DNA of 64,000 bases from Coriobacteriaceae bacterium (GCA_019421015.1 JAHZGC010000007.1:18795-82794); one strand, 5' to 3'; shown: positions 43,738-53,464, counted from the stretch's first letter. Notes: generated by a model from the sequence alone, not told the origin. Made by a program: numbers and translations.

Positions 43738-44409
43738 CTAGCTCAGCCACTCGCGGTCGCGGCGGTCGCCGTAGCCGTGGCGCAGGATGTAGTAGAGCTG
43801 CGGGCCGTTGCCCGCGTCGGGCAGCTGGTGCAGGTCGGTGTCCTCGAAGGGCTCCACGGCGTCGCGGATCTTGCGGCGCACGGCCTGCTGCTCCTCGTAG
43901 GTGCCGGCCGCCTCGGGGCGCCAGGGGCCCTCGAAGGAGTCGATACCCTCGTCGAGGTCGCCGAAGAAGCGGGCGCGGCCGCCGCACTGGGCCACGCAGG
44001 CGGGGAGCTCGCCCTTGTCGACGAGCTGCTCGCACAGCGTGCACTTCTCCACGACGTTGAGCTCCTCGTTGAGGTAGCGCACGCCGTAGGGGCAGGCGCT
44101 CACGCAGGCCTGGCAGCCGATGCAGGCCTCCTTGTCGATCTGCACGGTGCCGTTGTCCATCTTGACGCTCGCACCCGTGGGGCACACGGTGGTGCACTCG
44201 GGGGTGGCGCAGTGCTGGCACTGCATCGGCAGGAAATACATGTCGACGTCGGGGAACTGGGCGCCCTCGTACTTGGGCGTGGGGCCCACGCGCATGGAGC
44301 GGATCCAGTAGTTGCCCACGGGCACGCCGTTGGCGGCCTTGCAGTGGACCGTACAGGCGAGGCAGCCGGTGCAGCGGTTCAGGTCGGTGATGATCGCATA
44401 CTGAGACAT
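43738..44409 (-). CDS. DmsB-type [4Fe-4S] electron-transfer subunit (Mo operon 2)
   Basis: A 223-residue protein, ATG after AAGGAG. Cys groups: CTGCLACTVHCK, CQHCATPECTTVCPTGA, CIGCQACVSACPYGV and CTLCEQLVDKGELPACVAQC, four [4Fe-4S] sites. It resembles the FeS subunit of Mo operon 3 (e.g. YAIITDLNRC / YSIVTDIDRC; ARFFGDLDEGIDSFEGP / ARFFGDLDEGIETFKGP; GNGPQLYYILR / GNGPQFAYILR) more than those of operon 1. The shared tail implies that operons 2 and 3 have a common origin. Confidence 0.94.
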   Translation of the reverse strand: MSQYAIITDLNRCTGCLACTVHCKAANGVPVGNYWIRSMRVGPTPKYEGAQFPDVDMYFLPMQCQHCATPECTTVCPTGASVKMDNGTVQIDKEACIGCQACVSACPYGVRYLNEELNVVEKCTLCEQLVDKGELPACVAQCGGRARFFGDLDEGIDSFEGPWRPEAAGTYEEQQAVRRKIRDAVEPFEDTDLHQLPDAGNGPQLYYILRHGYGDRRDREWLS

Positions 44410-44412
44410 AGA

Positions 44413-47400
44413 CTACTCCTTGATGAGCGACTTGCTGGTCTGCAGGCCCTTGGCGTTGGCGTTGTAGTAGGCCATGCCCTCGACGCTCGGGTCGGCGGTG
44501 AGCCATTCCTTCAGACGCGGGTCGCTGGACTCCCAGATCACGGGCACGCCGTCGGGGTCGCAGGGAACCGGGTTGCCGAAGGGCGAGTTCTCGGCCGTCG
44601 CCTTGTACACCACCGTGGGGATGCCGCGGAACTGGGAGGCGCCGCAGATCCAGCACTGGGCGTACTTGTCGAGCACGCAGTTGATGTTGACGAGCTCAAA
44701 GCCGTGGCTCGCGGTGTCGACCTCGGGGAACCACCAGCCGTGGTTGGCGTTGACGGTGCCCTCCTTGATGCCGTAGTACAGGTCGATGACCTCGCGGACC
44801 TTGCCCCAGGGCGTCTCGATCCAGACCCAGTCGCCCTCTTCGATGCCCAGGCGCTCGGCATCGGCGGGGTTCATCTCGAGGCGCGGGTAGGGCCACAGCT
44901 CGCGGCACCAGGGGAGCTGGCGGTGCTCGGTGTGGAAGTAGACGGGCTGGCGGGCGCCGGTGGTCATGATGAAGGCGGCGTCGGGGTTGGCCGTCAGGGC
45001 CTCCTTATAGCCTTCCTTGTTGATCATGTGCTCGTTCTCGTCCATCTTGCCGGCGCAGTGCTGCACCTCGCCGATCTGGTCGACGAGGGAGGCGTCGAAG
45101 AACTCGGGGTTGGAGACCTTGGAGTTCATCGGCTCGCGCCAGGTGGGGAACTTGTCCTCGTCGTCGATGTAGGACTCCATGATGGTGGACCAGATCTCGA
45201 CCTTGGCGGTCGGGGTCATGAAGCCGGCCTTCTCGTCGACGGCGGGGTACAGGTTGTAGCCGCCCTCCTGACGACGGTAGCCCATCTCCCAGCGACGGTA
45301 GGTGCCCCAGCGCTCGGGGTGGTAGGTGCGGCAGTCGAACCAGCCCTCGTTCTGGAACTTCTCGGCGTACTCCGCGAAGGTCGGGCCCTCGGGGAACTCG
45401 GGGGTGTGCCAGGCGTCGCAGGCGGCCTTGAGCACGCGGGCCTCCTGCTCCTCATAGGTCACGTCACCGCCCATCTGGACGAACTTGGTGACGTCGAGGT
45501 TCAGCCACTCGTCATAGGCCGGGTCGGTGTTGTTGAAGGGCACGCCCATGGCCTGGTAGAGCAGGACCACGAAGACCGGGTCGAAGATCTGGTCGCCCTC
45601 GGGCATCTTGGCGCGCTGGCCGGCGCCGAAGAGGCCGCCTGCGCCCTGGGACACGCGGGTCGTGTTGACCTCGAGCCAGTGCAGGCAGGGGAACACGATG
45701 TCGGCGCAGCCGTTGTTGGGGCAGGACCACAGGTTGATGTCGACCCAGAAGTCCAGCTTGGTCAGGGCCTCCCAGGCCTCGGTCAGGTTGGCCTCGTTCA
45801 TGAAGTCGCCCGACATGCAGACGCCGCCGTGGATCTGGTAGGGGGTGTCGATCTCGTTGATCGAGTCCCAGATGGTGGCCGCGTCGGCCCAGCGGTTCCA
45901 GTAGCGCAGCAGCGGGAAGCGGTCGGCGCTGATCTGCTTGGCGTTGCGCTCCCAGGTGGTCTTGGGGTTAGGCCACGCCGTGGAGGGACGGTAGTCGCCG
46001 CCCTTGCGCTCGGCGATCCAGTAGGCCTCCTCCTCGGTCGGCACCTTGTTGCCGTAGCGCTCGGCCAGGGGCGAGTCGTTGTCGATCAGGTACTGCACGA
46101 AGTCCTGGATCTCGGGAATCTGGTCCTTGATGGACTTGTCGCGGCCCGACCAGGTGATGGCGTCCGCGCCGTAGTCGGTCGAGAGCATCGTGGCGCGGCC
46201 GGGGCAGCCGTCGACCTCCGCCTTCGAGGAACCGCGGTTACCGGCGGGCTCGTCGGAGTTGCCCGTGATGCAGGCGATGATCTGCAGGGCGCGGGTGTTC
46301 TGCACGGCGTGGCCGGTCTGGTCGGGAGCGAGCTGGTAGTGGATGCCGCCGTTGCCCATGGCCGGGTCGATACGGGTGGTGTAGGCCTTCACCGCCTGCT
46401 CGATGAGCTCGGCGGGAACCTCCGTGACCTCCTCGGCGTACTCGAGGGTGTAGGGAGCCAGGTGCTCGGCGAAGGCGTCCCACACGGTGCGGGCAACGTG
46501 CTTGGAGCCGTCCTTCCACGTGACCTCGACCTCGCCCGGGAAGAGCGACGGCAGCTTGGGCAGGCCCTTGGGGTTGCACTCCTCAGAGCCGTTCGGGAAG
46601 CGGTCGGCCTCGGTCTCAGGGTCGGCGAAGGTCGAGATGTCGGGCAGCCAGGCGTCGGCCACGAGCGGCTTGTAGGGGTGCTCCACCCACATGCCGGTGG
46701 TGGGGATGCGGTGCTCCTCGCCCTCCCACTGGCACTCCTCGGCGTCCCAGTAGGTCAGGCGCTCGTTGGCCTCGTCCCACACCATGAAGCGCTTGGGCGA
46801 GCCGTCCTCCTTGAGGTCGGCCTCGGTGAGCAGGCGGGTGCGCATGTGCATGCCGCCGTTCATCTCCATGAACCAGACGCCGTCGCCGGGCTCGCCCTCC
46901 TTCTCCTTGTCCTCGCACCACAGGAACGGGGCGTTGGTCCAGCGGCGCACAAAGGCGTCGTCATAGGCCTCGTTGTCGAGGATCCACTTGAGCCAGCTAA
47001 GAGACAGGCACAGGTCGGTGCCCACGCGCAGCGGCAGCCAGATGCTCGACTCCTTGCCGAGCGGCGTGAGGCGCGGGTCCACCAGGATGTGGCAGGCGGC
47101 GTGCTGGGCCACGTCGGTGGCGGCGCGGTTGTTGGTGTCGTAGTTGGAGTACTCGGGCGCGGTGCCCCACTGCACGTAGACCTTGGGCTCGGCCTCGACC
47201 TCCATCCACGGGGAGCCGATCTCGTCGGTCAGGATGCCGCCGAAGTGGCGCGGACCCTTGCAGATCTCATAGGCCAGGTGCGCGTTGGGGGTACCAAAGA
47301 CCTGCTTGAGCGTGCCGTAGGGGGCCTGGGTCCAGACGCGCGAGGTGCCGCCCATGGCAAAGATGGACTCGCCGCCGTACTTGTCAACGATCTCGCCGAA

Positions 47401-47811
47401 CTTCTCGCCCATGAGCTTGAAGCCCTCGGCAAGCGAGATGCGCACCCAGCCCGGGTCGTCCTCGCCCTTGGGGTTGGTGCGCTTCATGACGTACTTGAGG
47501 CGGTCGGGGTGGTACGCGGCCTGCATCGACGAGGCCGACTTGGAGCAGCAGTGGCCGCGGCCGTGGCTCGAGCTCTCGTCGCCCTCGACCTTCACGACTT
47601 TGCCGTCCTCCACGGTGACCCAGACGCCGCACTCGACCTTGCCGCAGGCGCGGCAGCACGAGCGGATGCGCTTGACCTCGCCGGCGGTCTCGTCCTCGCC
47701 CTCGGCCAGGGCCTGCAGGGGCTTGGTGACACTGGGGGTCAGGGCAGCGGCTGCCGCGGTGACGGCGGCGGCCTTGACGAAGTTACGACGGCTCATCGTA
47801 AGCTTGGCCAT
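44413..47811 (-). CDS. large molybdopterin enzyme, catechol-dehydroxylase-like (Mo operon 2)
   Basis: The ATG at 47811 after AGGAGGACCT gives 1132 residues. Tat signal MSRRNFVKAAAVTAAAAAL. FeS site SCCRACGKVECGVWVTVEDG with a later CCSK (C-x2-C-x4-C spacing). bis-MGD blocks: RLKYVMKRTNPKGEDDPGWVRIS, FAMGGTSRVWTQAPYG, ILVDPRLTPLGKESSIWLPLRVGTDLCLSLSWLKWILD, GGIHYQLAPDQTGHAVQNTRAL, INLWSCPNNGCADIVFPCLHWLEVN, and the C-terminal LEMNPADAERLGIEEGDWVWIETPWGKVREV. The length and the SCCR.CGK.EC signature are those of the gut Eggerthellaceae dehydroxylase group (dopamine, hydrocaffeate type); assignment to that group is likely, the substrate is open. Confidence 0.88.
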   Translation of the reverse strand: MAKLTMSRRNFVKAAAVTAAAAALTPSVTKPLQALAEGEDETAGEVKRIRSCCRACGKVECGVWVTVEDGKVVKVEGDESSSHGRGHCCSKSASSMQAAYHPDRLKYVMKRTNPKGEDDPGWVRISLAEGFKLMGEKFGEIVDKYGGESIFAMGGTSRVWTQAPYGTLKQVFGTPNAHLAYEICKGPRHFGGILTDEIGSPWMEVEAEPKVYVQWGTAPEYSNYDTNNRAATDVAQHAACHILVDPRLTPLGKESSIWLPLRVGTDLCLSLSWLKWILDNEAYDDAFVRRWTNAPFLWCEDKEKEGEPGDGVWFMEMNGGMHMRTRLLTEADLKEDGSPKRFMVWDEANERLTYWDAEECQWEGEEHRIPTTGMWVEHPYKPLVADAWLPDISTFADPETEADRFPNGSEECNPKGLPKLPSLFPGEVEVTWKDGSKHVARTVWDAFAEHLAPYTLEYAEEVTEVPAELIEQAVKAYTTRIDPAMGNGGIHYQLAPDQTGHAVQNTRALQIIACITGNSDEPAGNRGSSKAEVDGCPGRATMLSTDYGADAITWSGRDKSIKDQIPEIQDFVQYLIDNDSPLAERYGNKVPTEEEAYWIAERKGGDYRPSTAWPNPKTTWERNAKQISADRFPLLRYWNRWADAATIWDSINEIDTPYQIHGGVCMSGDFMNEANLTEAWEALTKLDFWVDINLWSCPNNGCADIVFPCLHWLEVNTTRVSQGAGGLFGAGQRAKMPEGDQIFDPVFVVLLYQAMGVPFNNTDPAYDEWLNLDVTKFVQMGGDVTYEEQEARVLKAACDAWHTPEFPEGPTFAEYAEKFQNEGWFDCRTYHPERWGTYRRWEMGYRRQEGGYNLYPAVDEKAGFMTPTAKVEIWSTIMESYIDDEDKFPTWREPMNSKVSNPEFFDASLVDQIGEVQHCAGKMDENEHMINKEGYKEALTANPDAAFIMTTGARQPVYFHTEHRQLPWCRELWPYPRLEMNPADAERLGIEEGDWVWIETPWGKVREVIDLYYGIKEGTVNANHGWWFPEVDTASHGFELVNINCVLDKYAQCWICGASQFRGIPTVVYKATAENSPFGNPVPCDPDGVPVIWESSDPRLKEWLTADPSVEGMAYYNANAKGLQTSKSLIKE

Positions 47812-48096
47812 AGGTCCTCCTCCCTTTCTGGTGCACGGGGCACCGGTAACAACTCTCCTGTGGGTTGCCTCGTCGGCCGCTCGGCGCGGCGGACCCGTGC
47901 GCTCCCGCCGGATCCGGGTGCGGGGCGCAGGCCGCGGCATCGCGGGGCCTTGAGGCGATTCGAATGGTAAGCATGGACAAATGGTGCGGCTCATTTCGGC
48001 GGGCCTGTTTGGGGAGAGGCCCATCATCCCCTGCGGTGTAGCGGTGTGGATGAGTTAGCATTTATGCAGGTAGATATCGCATATAAAGGAGGTCTC

Positions 48097-48136
48097 GGGG
48101 GAGAATTAATCCCCTCGTATAACATATTGATATACT
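48097..48136. promoter_or_regulatory. dyad and AT-rich promoter region between Mo operon 2 and its LuxR gene
   Basis: The 563-bp divergent gap has one AT-rich patch with a dyad GGGGGAGAATTAATCCCC (48097-48114; arms GGGGA and TCCCC) and a TATACT box at 48131-48136. Plausible control region for either direction. The rest of the gap is GC-rich with no recognised feature. Confidence 0.35.
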
Positions 48137-48374
48137 CTGACCCCTTGGTTTTTTGTCCATGGTTGAACGGGCGCACCGACCGCCGCGCAACCGATACGCC
48201 GCCGGGGATGAGGCTCCACCTCTCCCGACCCGTGGGAACCCCGTGGGGGTGATGGCGTCGGAACCCGGCTACCGGTACAGTGGGAACCGCCGGAACACAG
48301 GGTCCCGGCCGCACGCAACCGCAGGCGCCCCCGCACGGCGGCACGGCCCGCACCCATCGAAGGAGAGAGGCCCC

Positions 48375-49979
48375 ATGGGCATCAAGATCCCCACCGTCAC
48401 GCTGAGCGTGCGCACCGCGGCCGACGAAGACGCCCGCGAGCTCAACGGCAACGCGGTGGGGCTCGGGCTGCTCGTCATGGGCCTGCTCTCGATGCTCTAC
48501 GGCAACACGGCCTGTCTGGCGCCCCGGGGGCTCACGGCACTCTGTTGCGCCTTTGGGGGGACCGTCGCCCTCTGCGCGCTGCTCGGGGCCTCGTTCGACA
48601 AGCACATCCACGGGCTGTTCCGCACCCTCGGCCCTGTGGTCGCCGGCTCTATAGCCTGTACCCTGGGCTGCGCGGCACTGCTCGGGGCGGCCGCGCTGGT
48701 AGGCACCCCCCAAACGGTCGCCGCCGCCGCGTGCGGCGTGGCGATCGGGGCGGGAACGGCGTTGCTCACCCTGTACTGGGGCATCTCCTACGGCCGCACC
48801 GAGACCCCCGGCATCGTGTTCAACGCGAGCGTCTCCACGGCCATCGCCATCCTGCTCTACGCCCTGGTGGTCGAGCAGCTCCCCACCCCCTGGGGCCACC
48901 TCCTGGTGAGCGCGGCGCCGCTGCTCAACATCGCGTTTTTGCGCCGGCGCGTGACCAACAACCTGCCCAACGCCGACATGCGCGAGGCCACCTACTTCAG
49001 CGAGCTCGACATCGCGCGGGGCAAGTTCGCCGCGAGGATCATCCCGGCCATGGCCTGCCTGGGCTTCGTGCTGGCCCTGCTGGTGGCCCACGCGGGCTTC
49101 TCCCTCACGCCGGCCGCCGGTCTGGCGGGCATCGGCTTTACCGTCTTGGCCATGGTGCTGAGCTGCACCATCGTGCTGGCCAGCAGCACCCTCTCGTCAA
49201 AGAGCGACCAGTCGTTCAACCACACGTTTCGCCTCATGATGCCCATCGTCGCCCTCTTCATCCTGCCGCTGCCCTTCACGGAAACCTCCGAGGCGTCCCT
49301 GGGCAACATGCTCATCCTCACCGCCATGGCCATGTGCATCACGCTAGGATGGGCGTTTTTAGGCAACGTGTGCCAGGAGTTCCGCCTCTCGCCCGTGCAC
49401 GTGTTCGGCCTGGGCTGCGGCGCCGTGGCCTGCGGCATGCTGTTGGCCCTCTTGGCGACCCATGTCATCCCCGCCTTCGTGGGCAACGTGATGTCGCAGG
49501 CGGCCATGGGGCTTACGCTCTGCCTGTTCGGCCTGGTGGTGGTATGCGGCCTGTTCCCCCGGCGCGACGACATCCGCGCCATCGTGGTGCGCTCGTTCAC
49601 GCCGGAGCAGCTCTGGGGCGCCGAAGAAGAGGGCGTCGAGGCGGCTGGAGAGCAGACGGCCCCCGGCACAACGGGCGCCCAGCCTTCGGAGCCACACGCG
49701 GGAGCCGCAGAAGGCGCCGGCTCCGGCCCCGAGGCCGACCCCAACCGCAAGGGCCGCTTCATGCGCCGCTGCGACCAGGTGGCCGACACCTACCTGCTCT
49801 CGCGCCGCGAGACCGACGTGCTCTACCTGCTGGCCAAGGGCCGCAACGTGAGCTATATCAAAGAGAAGCTCTACATCAGCGAGGGCACGGCCAAGACCCA
49901 CGTGCACCACGTGTACAAAAAGCTCAACGTCCACTCGCAGCAGGAGCTCATGGCGCTCATCGACGGCGTGGAGGTGTAG
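48375..49979 (+). CDS. LuxR-family regulator with ~12 membrane segments (Mo operon 2)
   Basis: The ATG at 48375 after GAAGGAGAGAGG gives 534 residues. About twelve helices (residues ~25-400) are followed by an Ala/Gly/Pro-rich linker and the LuxR domain LSRRETDVLYLLAKGRNVSYIKEKLYISEGTAKTHVHHVYKKLNVHSQQELMALI. It is divergent from the catalytic gene of Mo operon 2. Membrane LuxR regulators next to dehydroxylase genes are known in Eggerthella as substrate-dependent activators, so the same is inferred here. A tRNA-modification gene follows by 15 bp. Confidence 0.92.
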   Translation: MGIKIPTVTLSVRTAADEDARELNGNAVGLGLLVMGLLSMLYGNTACLAPRGLTALCCAFGGTVALCALLGASFDKHIHGLFRTLGPVVAGSIACTLGCAALLGAAALVGTPQTVAAAACGVAIGAGTALLTLYWGISYGRTETPGIVFNASVSTAIAILLYALVVEQLPTPWGHLLVSAAPLLNIAFLRRRVTNNLPNADMREATYFSELDIARGKFAARIIPAMACLGFVLALLVAHAGFSLTPAAGLAGIGFTVLAMVLSCTIVLASSTLSSKSDQSFNHTFRLMMPIVALFILPLPFTETSEASLGNMLILTAMAMCITLGWAFLGNVCQEFRLSPVHVFGLGCGAVACGMLLALLATHVIPAFVGNVMSQAAMGLTLCLFGLVVVCGLFPRRDDIRAIVVRSFTPEQLWGAEEEGVEAAGEQTAPGTTGAQPSEPHAGAAEGAGSGPEADPNRKGRFMRRCDQVADTYLLSRRETDVLYLLAKGRNVSYIKEKLYISEGTAKTHVHHVYKKLNVHSQQELMALIDGVEV

Positions 49980-49994
49980 TACGATACGGCGGCC

Positions 49995-50978
49995 ATGTCG
50001 CAGCCCAAGCAGGAGAATCGATTGATACTGTCGCTCGCCCCGATGGAAGAGCTCACCGGATACCTGTTCCGCACCGTGCATGCGGAGTGCTTCGGCCCGC
50101 TCGACCGCTACTACACCCCCTTCTTGACGCCCCCGCCGGCTGGCAGGCCCTTTTTTGAGCGCTACAGCAAGGAGGTCGACCCCGAGGTCAACCGTGGCCT
50201 CGACGTCGTTCCCCAGCTGCTCACCAAGAACGCCGACGACTTCGTGTGGGCGGCCCGCCAGCTCGCCGAGATGGGCTATAGGGAGATCAACCTGAACCTG
50301 GGGTGCCCTTCGAGAACCGTCGTCGCCAAGGGCAAGGGCTCCGGGTTTTTGCGCGACCTACAGGGCCTCGACGCGTTCCTGAGCGACGTGTGTGAGCGCT
50401 CTCCGGTCCCGGTCTCGGTCAAGACAAGGCTCGGCGTGCGCCGCGACGACGAATACGAGCGGCTCCTCGAGCTCTACTGCAGGCACCCCTTGGCGGAGCT
50501 CATCGTGCATCCCCGCGTCCAGGCCGACCGCTACCAGGGAAAGCCCCGCTGGGAGCCCTACGGCAAGACGCTGGAGCGGGCGCCCTTTCCCGTGGCGTAC
50601 AACGGGGACGTCTTTAGCCCCGACGACCTGGAGGCCCTCGTCAAAACGCACCCCCAGACGCGCCACGTGATGCTGGGCAGGGGCATCCTGGCAAACCCGG
50701 CCCTCGCGCGCATGATACGGGGAGGAACGGCCGCCACCGCCGACGAGCTGCGGCACTTCCACGACCGGCTGTACGGCGAGACCAAGGCGGCCGTCGGCGA
50801 CAAGGCGGCCTACCGCATGAAGGAGTGGTGGTCCTGCGCCCGCTTTGCCTTTGCCGACCCGGACTCGGTCCACAAGGCCGTGAGGACGGTGCGCAACGCC
50901 GCCGAGTACGAGGCCGCAGTCGAGCGTATCTTCCGCGCCGAGCGGCTGGCCGAACCCCGGCAGGCGCGGTTCCGATAA
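49995..50978 (+). CDS. dus: tRNA dihydrouridine synthase family protein
   Basis: A 327-residue flavoenzyme that reduces uridine in tRNA D-loops with FMN. Family marks: LAPMEELTGYLFRTVHAE (flavin-binding start), PQLLTKNADDFVWAARQLAEMGYREINLNLGCPSRTVVAKGKGSGFL with the catalytic Cys of NLGCPS, VSVKTRLGVRRDDEY, LIVHPRVQADRYQG, VAYNGDVFSPDDLE and MLGRGILANPALA. The length and substitutions (VVAKGKGSGFL) are typical of the family in Firmicutes and Coriobacteriia. Co-transcription with luxR is likely by spacing but has no obvious meaning. Confidence 0.94.
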   Translation: MSQPKQENRLILSLAPMEELTGYLFRTVHAECFGPLDRYYTPFLTPPPAGRPFFERYSKEVDPEVNRGLDVVPQLLTKNADDFVWAARQLAEMGYREINLNLGCPSRTVVAKGKGSGFLRDLQGLDAFLSDVCERSPVPVSVKTRLGVRRDDEYERLLELYCRHPLAELIVHPRVQADRYQGKPRWEPYGKTLERAPFPVAYNGDVFSPDDLEALVKTHPQTRHVMLGRGILANPALARMIRGGTAATADELRHFHDRLYGETKAAVGDKAAYRMKEWWSCARFAFADPDSVHKAVRTVRNAAEYEAAVERIFRAERLAEPRQARFR

Positions 50979-50987
50979 TGCCGCGCC

Positions 50988-51296
50988 TCCGGCCCCATCG
51001 CAGCGCACAGCGTGTTGGGGGCGTAACGCCCAAACGGCAAATCCGGAGATACTTCCGCAAGAAGGCACATCTGGATTGGCGCCTGGCCCCCGAGACGGTA
51101 CCCACAGAGTACGCCGGGAACCAGGTGCAGCCATGCCATCAAGTAGCAAGCCGTCTACCAGGCGTTTCTCCACCACATACCCCGAAGGTGCCACTGATAC
51201 CCCAGCAAGCGAGAGGCCCATGGGGGTTTCTCGCCTATCCAGAACCCCGATTCCGCGGAAGCATCTCCCCTTTGGCCGTCTTGCCAAAACGGCGCG
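50988..51296. repeat. ~270-bp inverted-repeat element M2, copy b, with flavoprotein 3' relic
   Basis: Positions 50988-51026 read SGPIAAHSVLGA then stop, the same C-terminal end as the relic at 42 kb (FGRIAARNALKA). From 51023 follow the M2 ends: GCGTAACGCCCAAACGG...GGAGATACTTCCGCA and, inverted, CCTATCCAGAACCCC...GCGGAAGCATCTCCCCTTTGG. It fills the 354-bp gap after the tRNA-modification gene; nothing else is seen there. Confidence 0.8.
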
Positions 51297-51332
51297 GCCG
51301 CTAAAAGCCGCCGGTACGCCCCCCGCGCGAGG

Positions 51333-51584
51333 TTACACCCGCTCGATCACCCATTCGTCGATGCCACGCTCGGCACTCGAGTAGTTCACGCCCACCTTGT
51401 ACAACGGGCCCCTTGCGCCTTGAACGTTGGCCCCGAGCAGGTCAAAGATGAGGTAGAAGGTGGTCTCGAAGCCCCGCTCGTCCTTGCTGCCCAAGTCGTA
51501 GGGCATGCCGACAAGGTAGACCCGCAACCCCTCCAGCGCCTCCTCCACCTCGCCCATACGCAGGTGGTTGGCCATACCGTTCAA
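51333..51584 (-). pseudogene. internally deleted remnant of an AAA-ATPase-like (DUF1703) gene
   Basis: An 83-codon frame: NHLRMGEVEEALEGLRVYLV then GMPYDLGSKDERGFETTFYLIFDLLGANV matches the C-terminal part of AAA-ATPase_like/PD-(D/E)XK accessory proteins, and LYKVGVNYSSAERGIDEWVI matches their extreme C-terminus. The nuclease strand block normally lying between them is missing, and no N-terminal ATPase part remains. Decayed relic. Confidence 0.8.
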
Positions 51585-51605
51585 GAAAAGATTGTGGGTC
51601 GTCTA

Positions 51606-52505
51606 TTACACCAGCATCCCCACCACCAGGCACAGGCAGTAGCCGCCCACCAACGCGGCCGAGAGGCCCACCGCGCCGCAGGCCCTCTGCACACCGGGGC
51701 GTGCGCCGCCCACCAGGGCGCCGATCCCACAGGCCAGCGGCAACGCCAGCCCGCACCCCAGGGCGCCCGCCCAGAACAGCACGGCATCGCCCGCGGCCAA
51801 CGCGGCCAGCCGATCGGCGGCCGTCGCACCGGCCGCGGCGCCCATGTTGGCCGTATAACCGTCGAAAGAAAACGCCGTCTTGGCAGCACCTGCCGCATCG
51901 GCACCCGGCCCGGCCAGGAGCCACCCCGCAAACACGGCGGCCCCCACTACCAGGGCGACGGCACCCACAAACCCCATGGTGCGGCCGAACGAACGGACCC
52001 CGTCGTTGCCGGCCAGCATGGCACCCATGAGCTGGACGAAGGACCCCAGGCACAGCGCCAGCCCCACAAACAGCGCGAACACTGCCCAAAAGCGCCCGTC
52101 CACCTTTACAAAAGCCGACTTCAAGAAGCCCAGGGCGGCCCCGAACACCAGCGCGGCCGCCACCGCGACCAACACGACGCCCACCCAGCGCGGCACGCTG
52201 GCGTCCTCGGAGCGCTTGGCCAGCACGACCGCCGCGCCGCAGGCCGCCACGAGCGCCAGGGTCGCGTAAAGGTAGATCGCGATGCCCGAGCTCGCGTGGC
52301 GCAGCGCGGTGAAGAACGCCGCCGGGCTGCGCAGCGTGCCCACAAACAGCGCCGCTCCTGCGAGCGCCGCCACGGCAGCCAGCACGCCCAGCGCCACGTT
52401 GAGACCCTCGCCGCGATACCGCGCCATCTGCACACCCTGTACGCCGGCCGTCCCGGCCCCCAGGCACGCCAGCAACGCCGATCCGGCCAACAGATACTCC
52501 GCCAT
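51606..52505 (-). CDS. DmsC-type membrane anchor (Mo operon 3)
   Basis: The ATG at 52505 after GGAGGAAGG gives 299 residues with eight membrane segments (LLAGSALLACLGAGTAGVQGVQMARYRGEG to VGLSAALVGGYCLCLVVGMLV). The layout matches the operon-2 anchor, including SEDASVPRWVGVV / SEDGSVPRWCGVA and a loop with AKTAFSFDGYTANM. It should pass electrons from menaquinol to the FeS subunit. Last gene of Mo operon 3; the relic ATPase frame follows 21 bp downstream. Confidence 0.85.
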   Translation of the reverse strand: MAEYLLAGSALLACLGAGTAGVQGVQMARYRGEGLNVALGVLAAVAALAGAALFVGTLRSPAAFFTALRHASSGIAIYLYATLALVAACGAAVVLAKRSEDASVPRWVGVVLVAVAAALVFGAALGFLKSAFVKVDGRFWAVFALFVGLALCLGSFVQLMGAMLAGNDGVRSFGRTMGFVGAVALVVGAAVFAGWLLAGPGADAAGAAKTAFSFDGYTANMGAAAGATAADRLAALAAGDAVLFWAGALGCGLALPLACGIGALVGGARPGVQRACGAVGLSAALVGGYCLCLVVGMLV

Positions 52506-52594
52506 AGCCTTCCTCCCCGTGTGGTTCTCTCCCCTGTGGAACACATGGGCGGCCGCGCAGGGCACGTACCCCGTGCCGTGCCGCCATAGCCGTT

Positions 52595-53356
52595 TTACGC
52601 CTGCGCGGGTTCTTCCCGTGCCGGAGCGCCCTCGTCGCCCAGCAGCTCGCTCAAGAACGCCCGGTCGGTAGCCAAAAAGCCGTCGGTCAGCTCGGCAAGG
52701 CCGCGGTAGAGGTCGGTCTTGGCAAAGCGGCGCATGTCGGCGGTGAAGGCCGGCACCCAGTTGAGGAGGTGCCCCTCCAAAAAGCCCCGCTGGGTCTTGA
52801 AGAGCTCCACGGCGCGGTCCTCGTCGCCGGCCTCGAGGGCCTCGGCGGCACGGTCGCACAGCACGGCCTCGAACTCAAGCTCGACGGCCACGTGGTCCTC
52901 CTCGTCCTTCCAGGAGCCGCTCTTGTTGAGGCCCTCGGAGCGGTACAGGGCGAGCACCTCGTCGCGGGCATCCTGGCGCAGCAGCCGGTCCTTGGAGGTG
53001 TAGACGCTCTCGAAGGGATAGGCCGCCGCACGGCCGTCGACCCCGGCGCCGATGAACGTGCGCGTGTAGTCCACGGCGAGCTCCAAGGCCATACCGTCGG
53101 CCGGACGGCCCAGATAGGCCGAGATCAGGCGGTGGCCGCGGTCCATGGCGTCGCTGCCGGTCGCGGCCGGGAAGCGCATGGCGCGCAGCTCGGCCAGCAG
53201 GGCTTCGTCGGCCTCGACGCGGTAAAGGCGGCTGAGCAGGCCGTAGGTCTCGCCGCGACGGCGGGCGAGCTGGGCGAGCTCGGTCAGCTCGGGGGCGACC
53301 TCCGAAACAGAGGCGTCGGTTTTGGCTTCGGTGGCGCAGACGCAGGTGCAGCTCAT
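52595..53356 (-). CDS. TorD/DmsD-family molybdoenzyme chaperone (Mo operon 3)
   Basis: A 253-residue helical protein, ATG after AAGGAGGAG. Marks shared with the operon-1 chaperone: GETYGLLSRLYRVEADEALLAELR, LAVDYTRTFIGA, AAYPFESVYTSKDRLLRQDARDEVLALYR, EDHVAVELEFEAVL, GFLEGHLLNWVPAFTADM. The N-terminal MSCTCVCATEA is Cys-rich and unusual. It should guard the Tat signal and cofactor loading of the 1002-residue catalytic subunit encoded upstream. Mo operon 2 has no such gene and may borrow this one. Confidence 0.9.
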   Translation of the reverse strand: MSCTCVCATEAKTDASVSEVAPELTELAQLARRRGETYGLLSRLYRVEADEALLAELRAMRFPAATGSDAMDRGHRLISAYLGRPADGMALELAVDYTRTFIGAGVDGRAAAYPFESVYTSKDRLLRQDARDEVLALYRSEGLNKSGSWKDEEDHVAVELEFEAVLCDRAAEALEAGDEDRAVELFKTQRGFLEGHLLNWVPAFTADMRRFAKTDLYRGLAELTDGFLATDRAFLSELLGDEGAPAREEPAQA

Positions 53357-53464
53357 GGGATACTCCTCCTTGCAGGGTGTTTTTGCCGCAGGTGACGTTG
53401 CATGCCGGCCCCACGGGCGCGTTGCGCGCGGGCGGCCAGCCGATCGGCCATGGGGCCGTACGGC

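Noticed and set aside
43336..47970. Very long open frame (about 1540 codons) on the + strand
   Set aside because: It is antisense to the Mo operon 2 genes, has no family pattern, and its His/Val/Leu/Gly-rich composition is what codon bias at high GC gives on the opposite strand.
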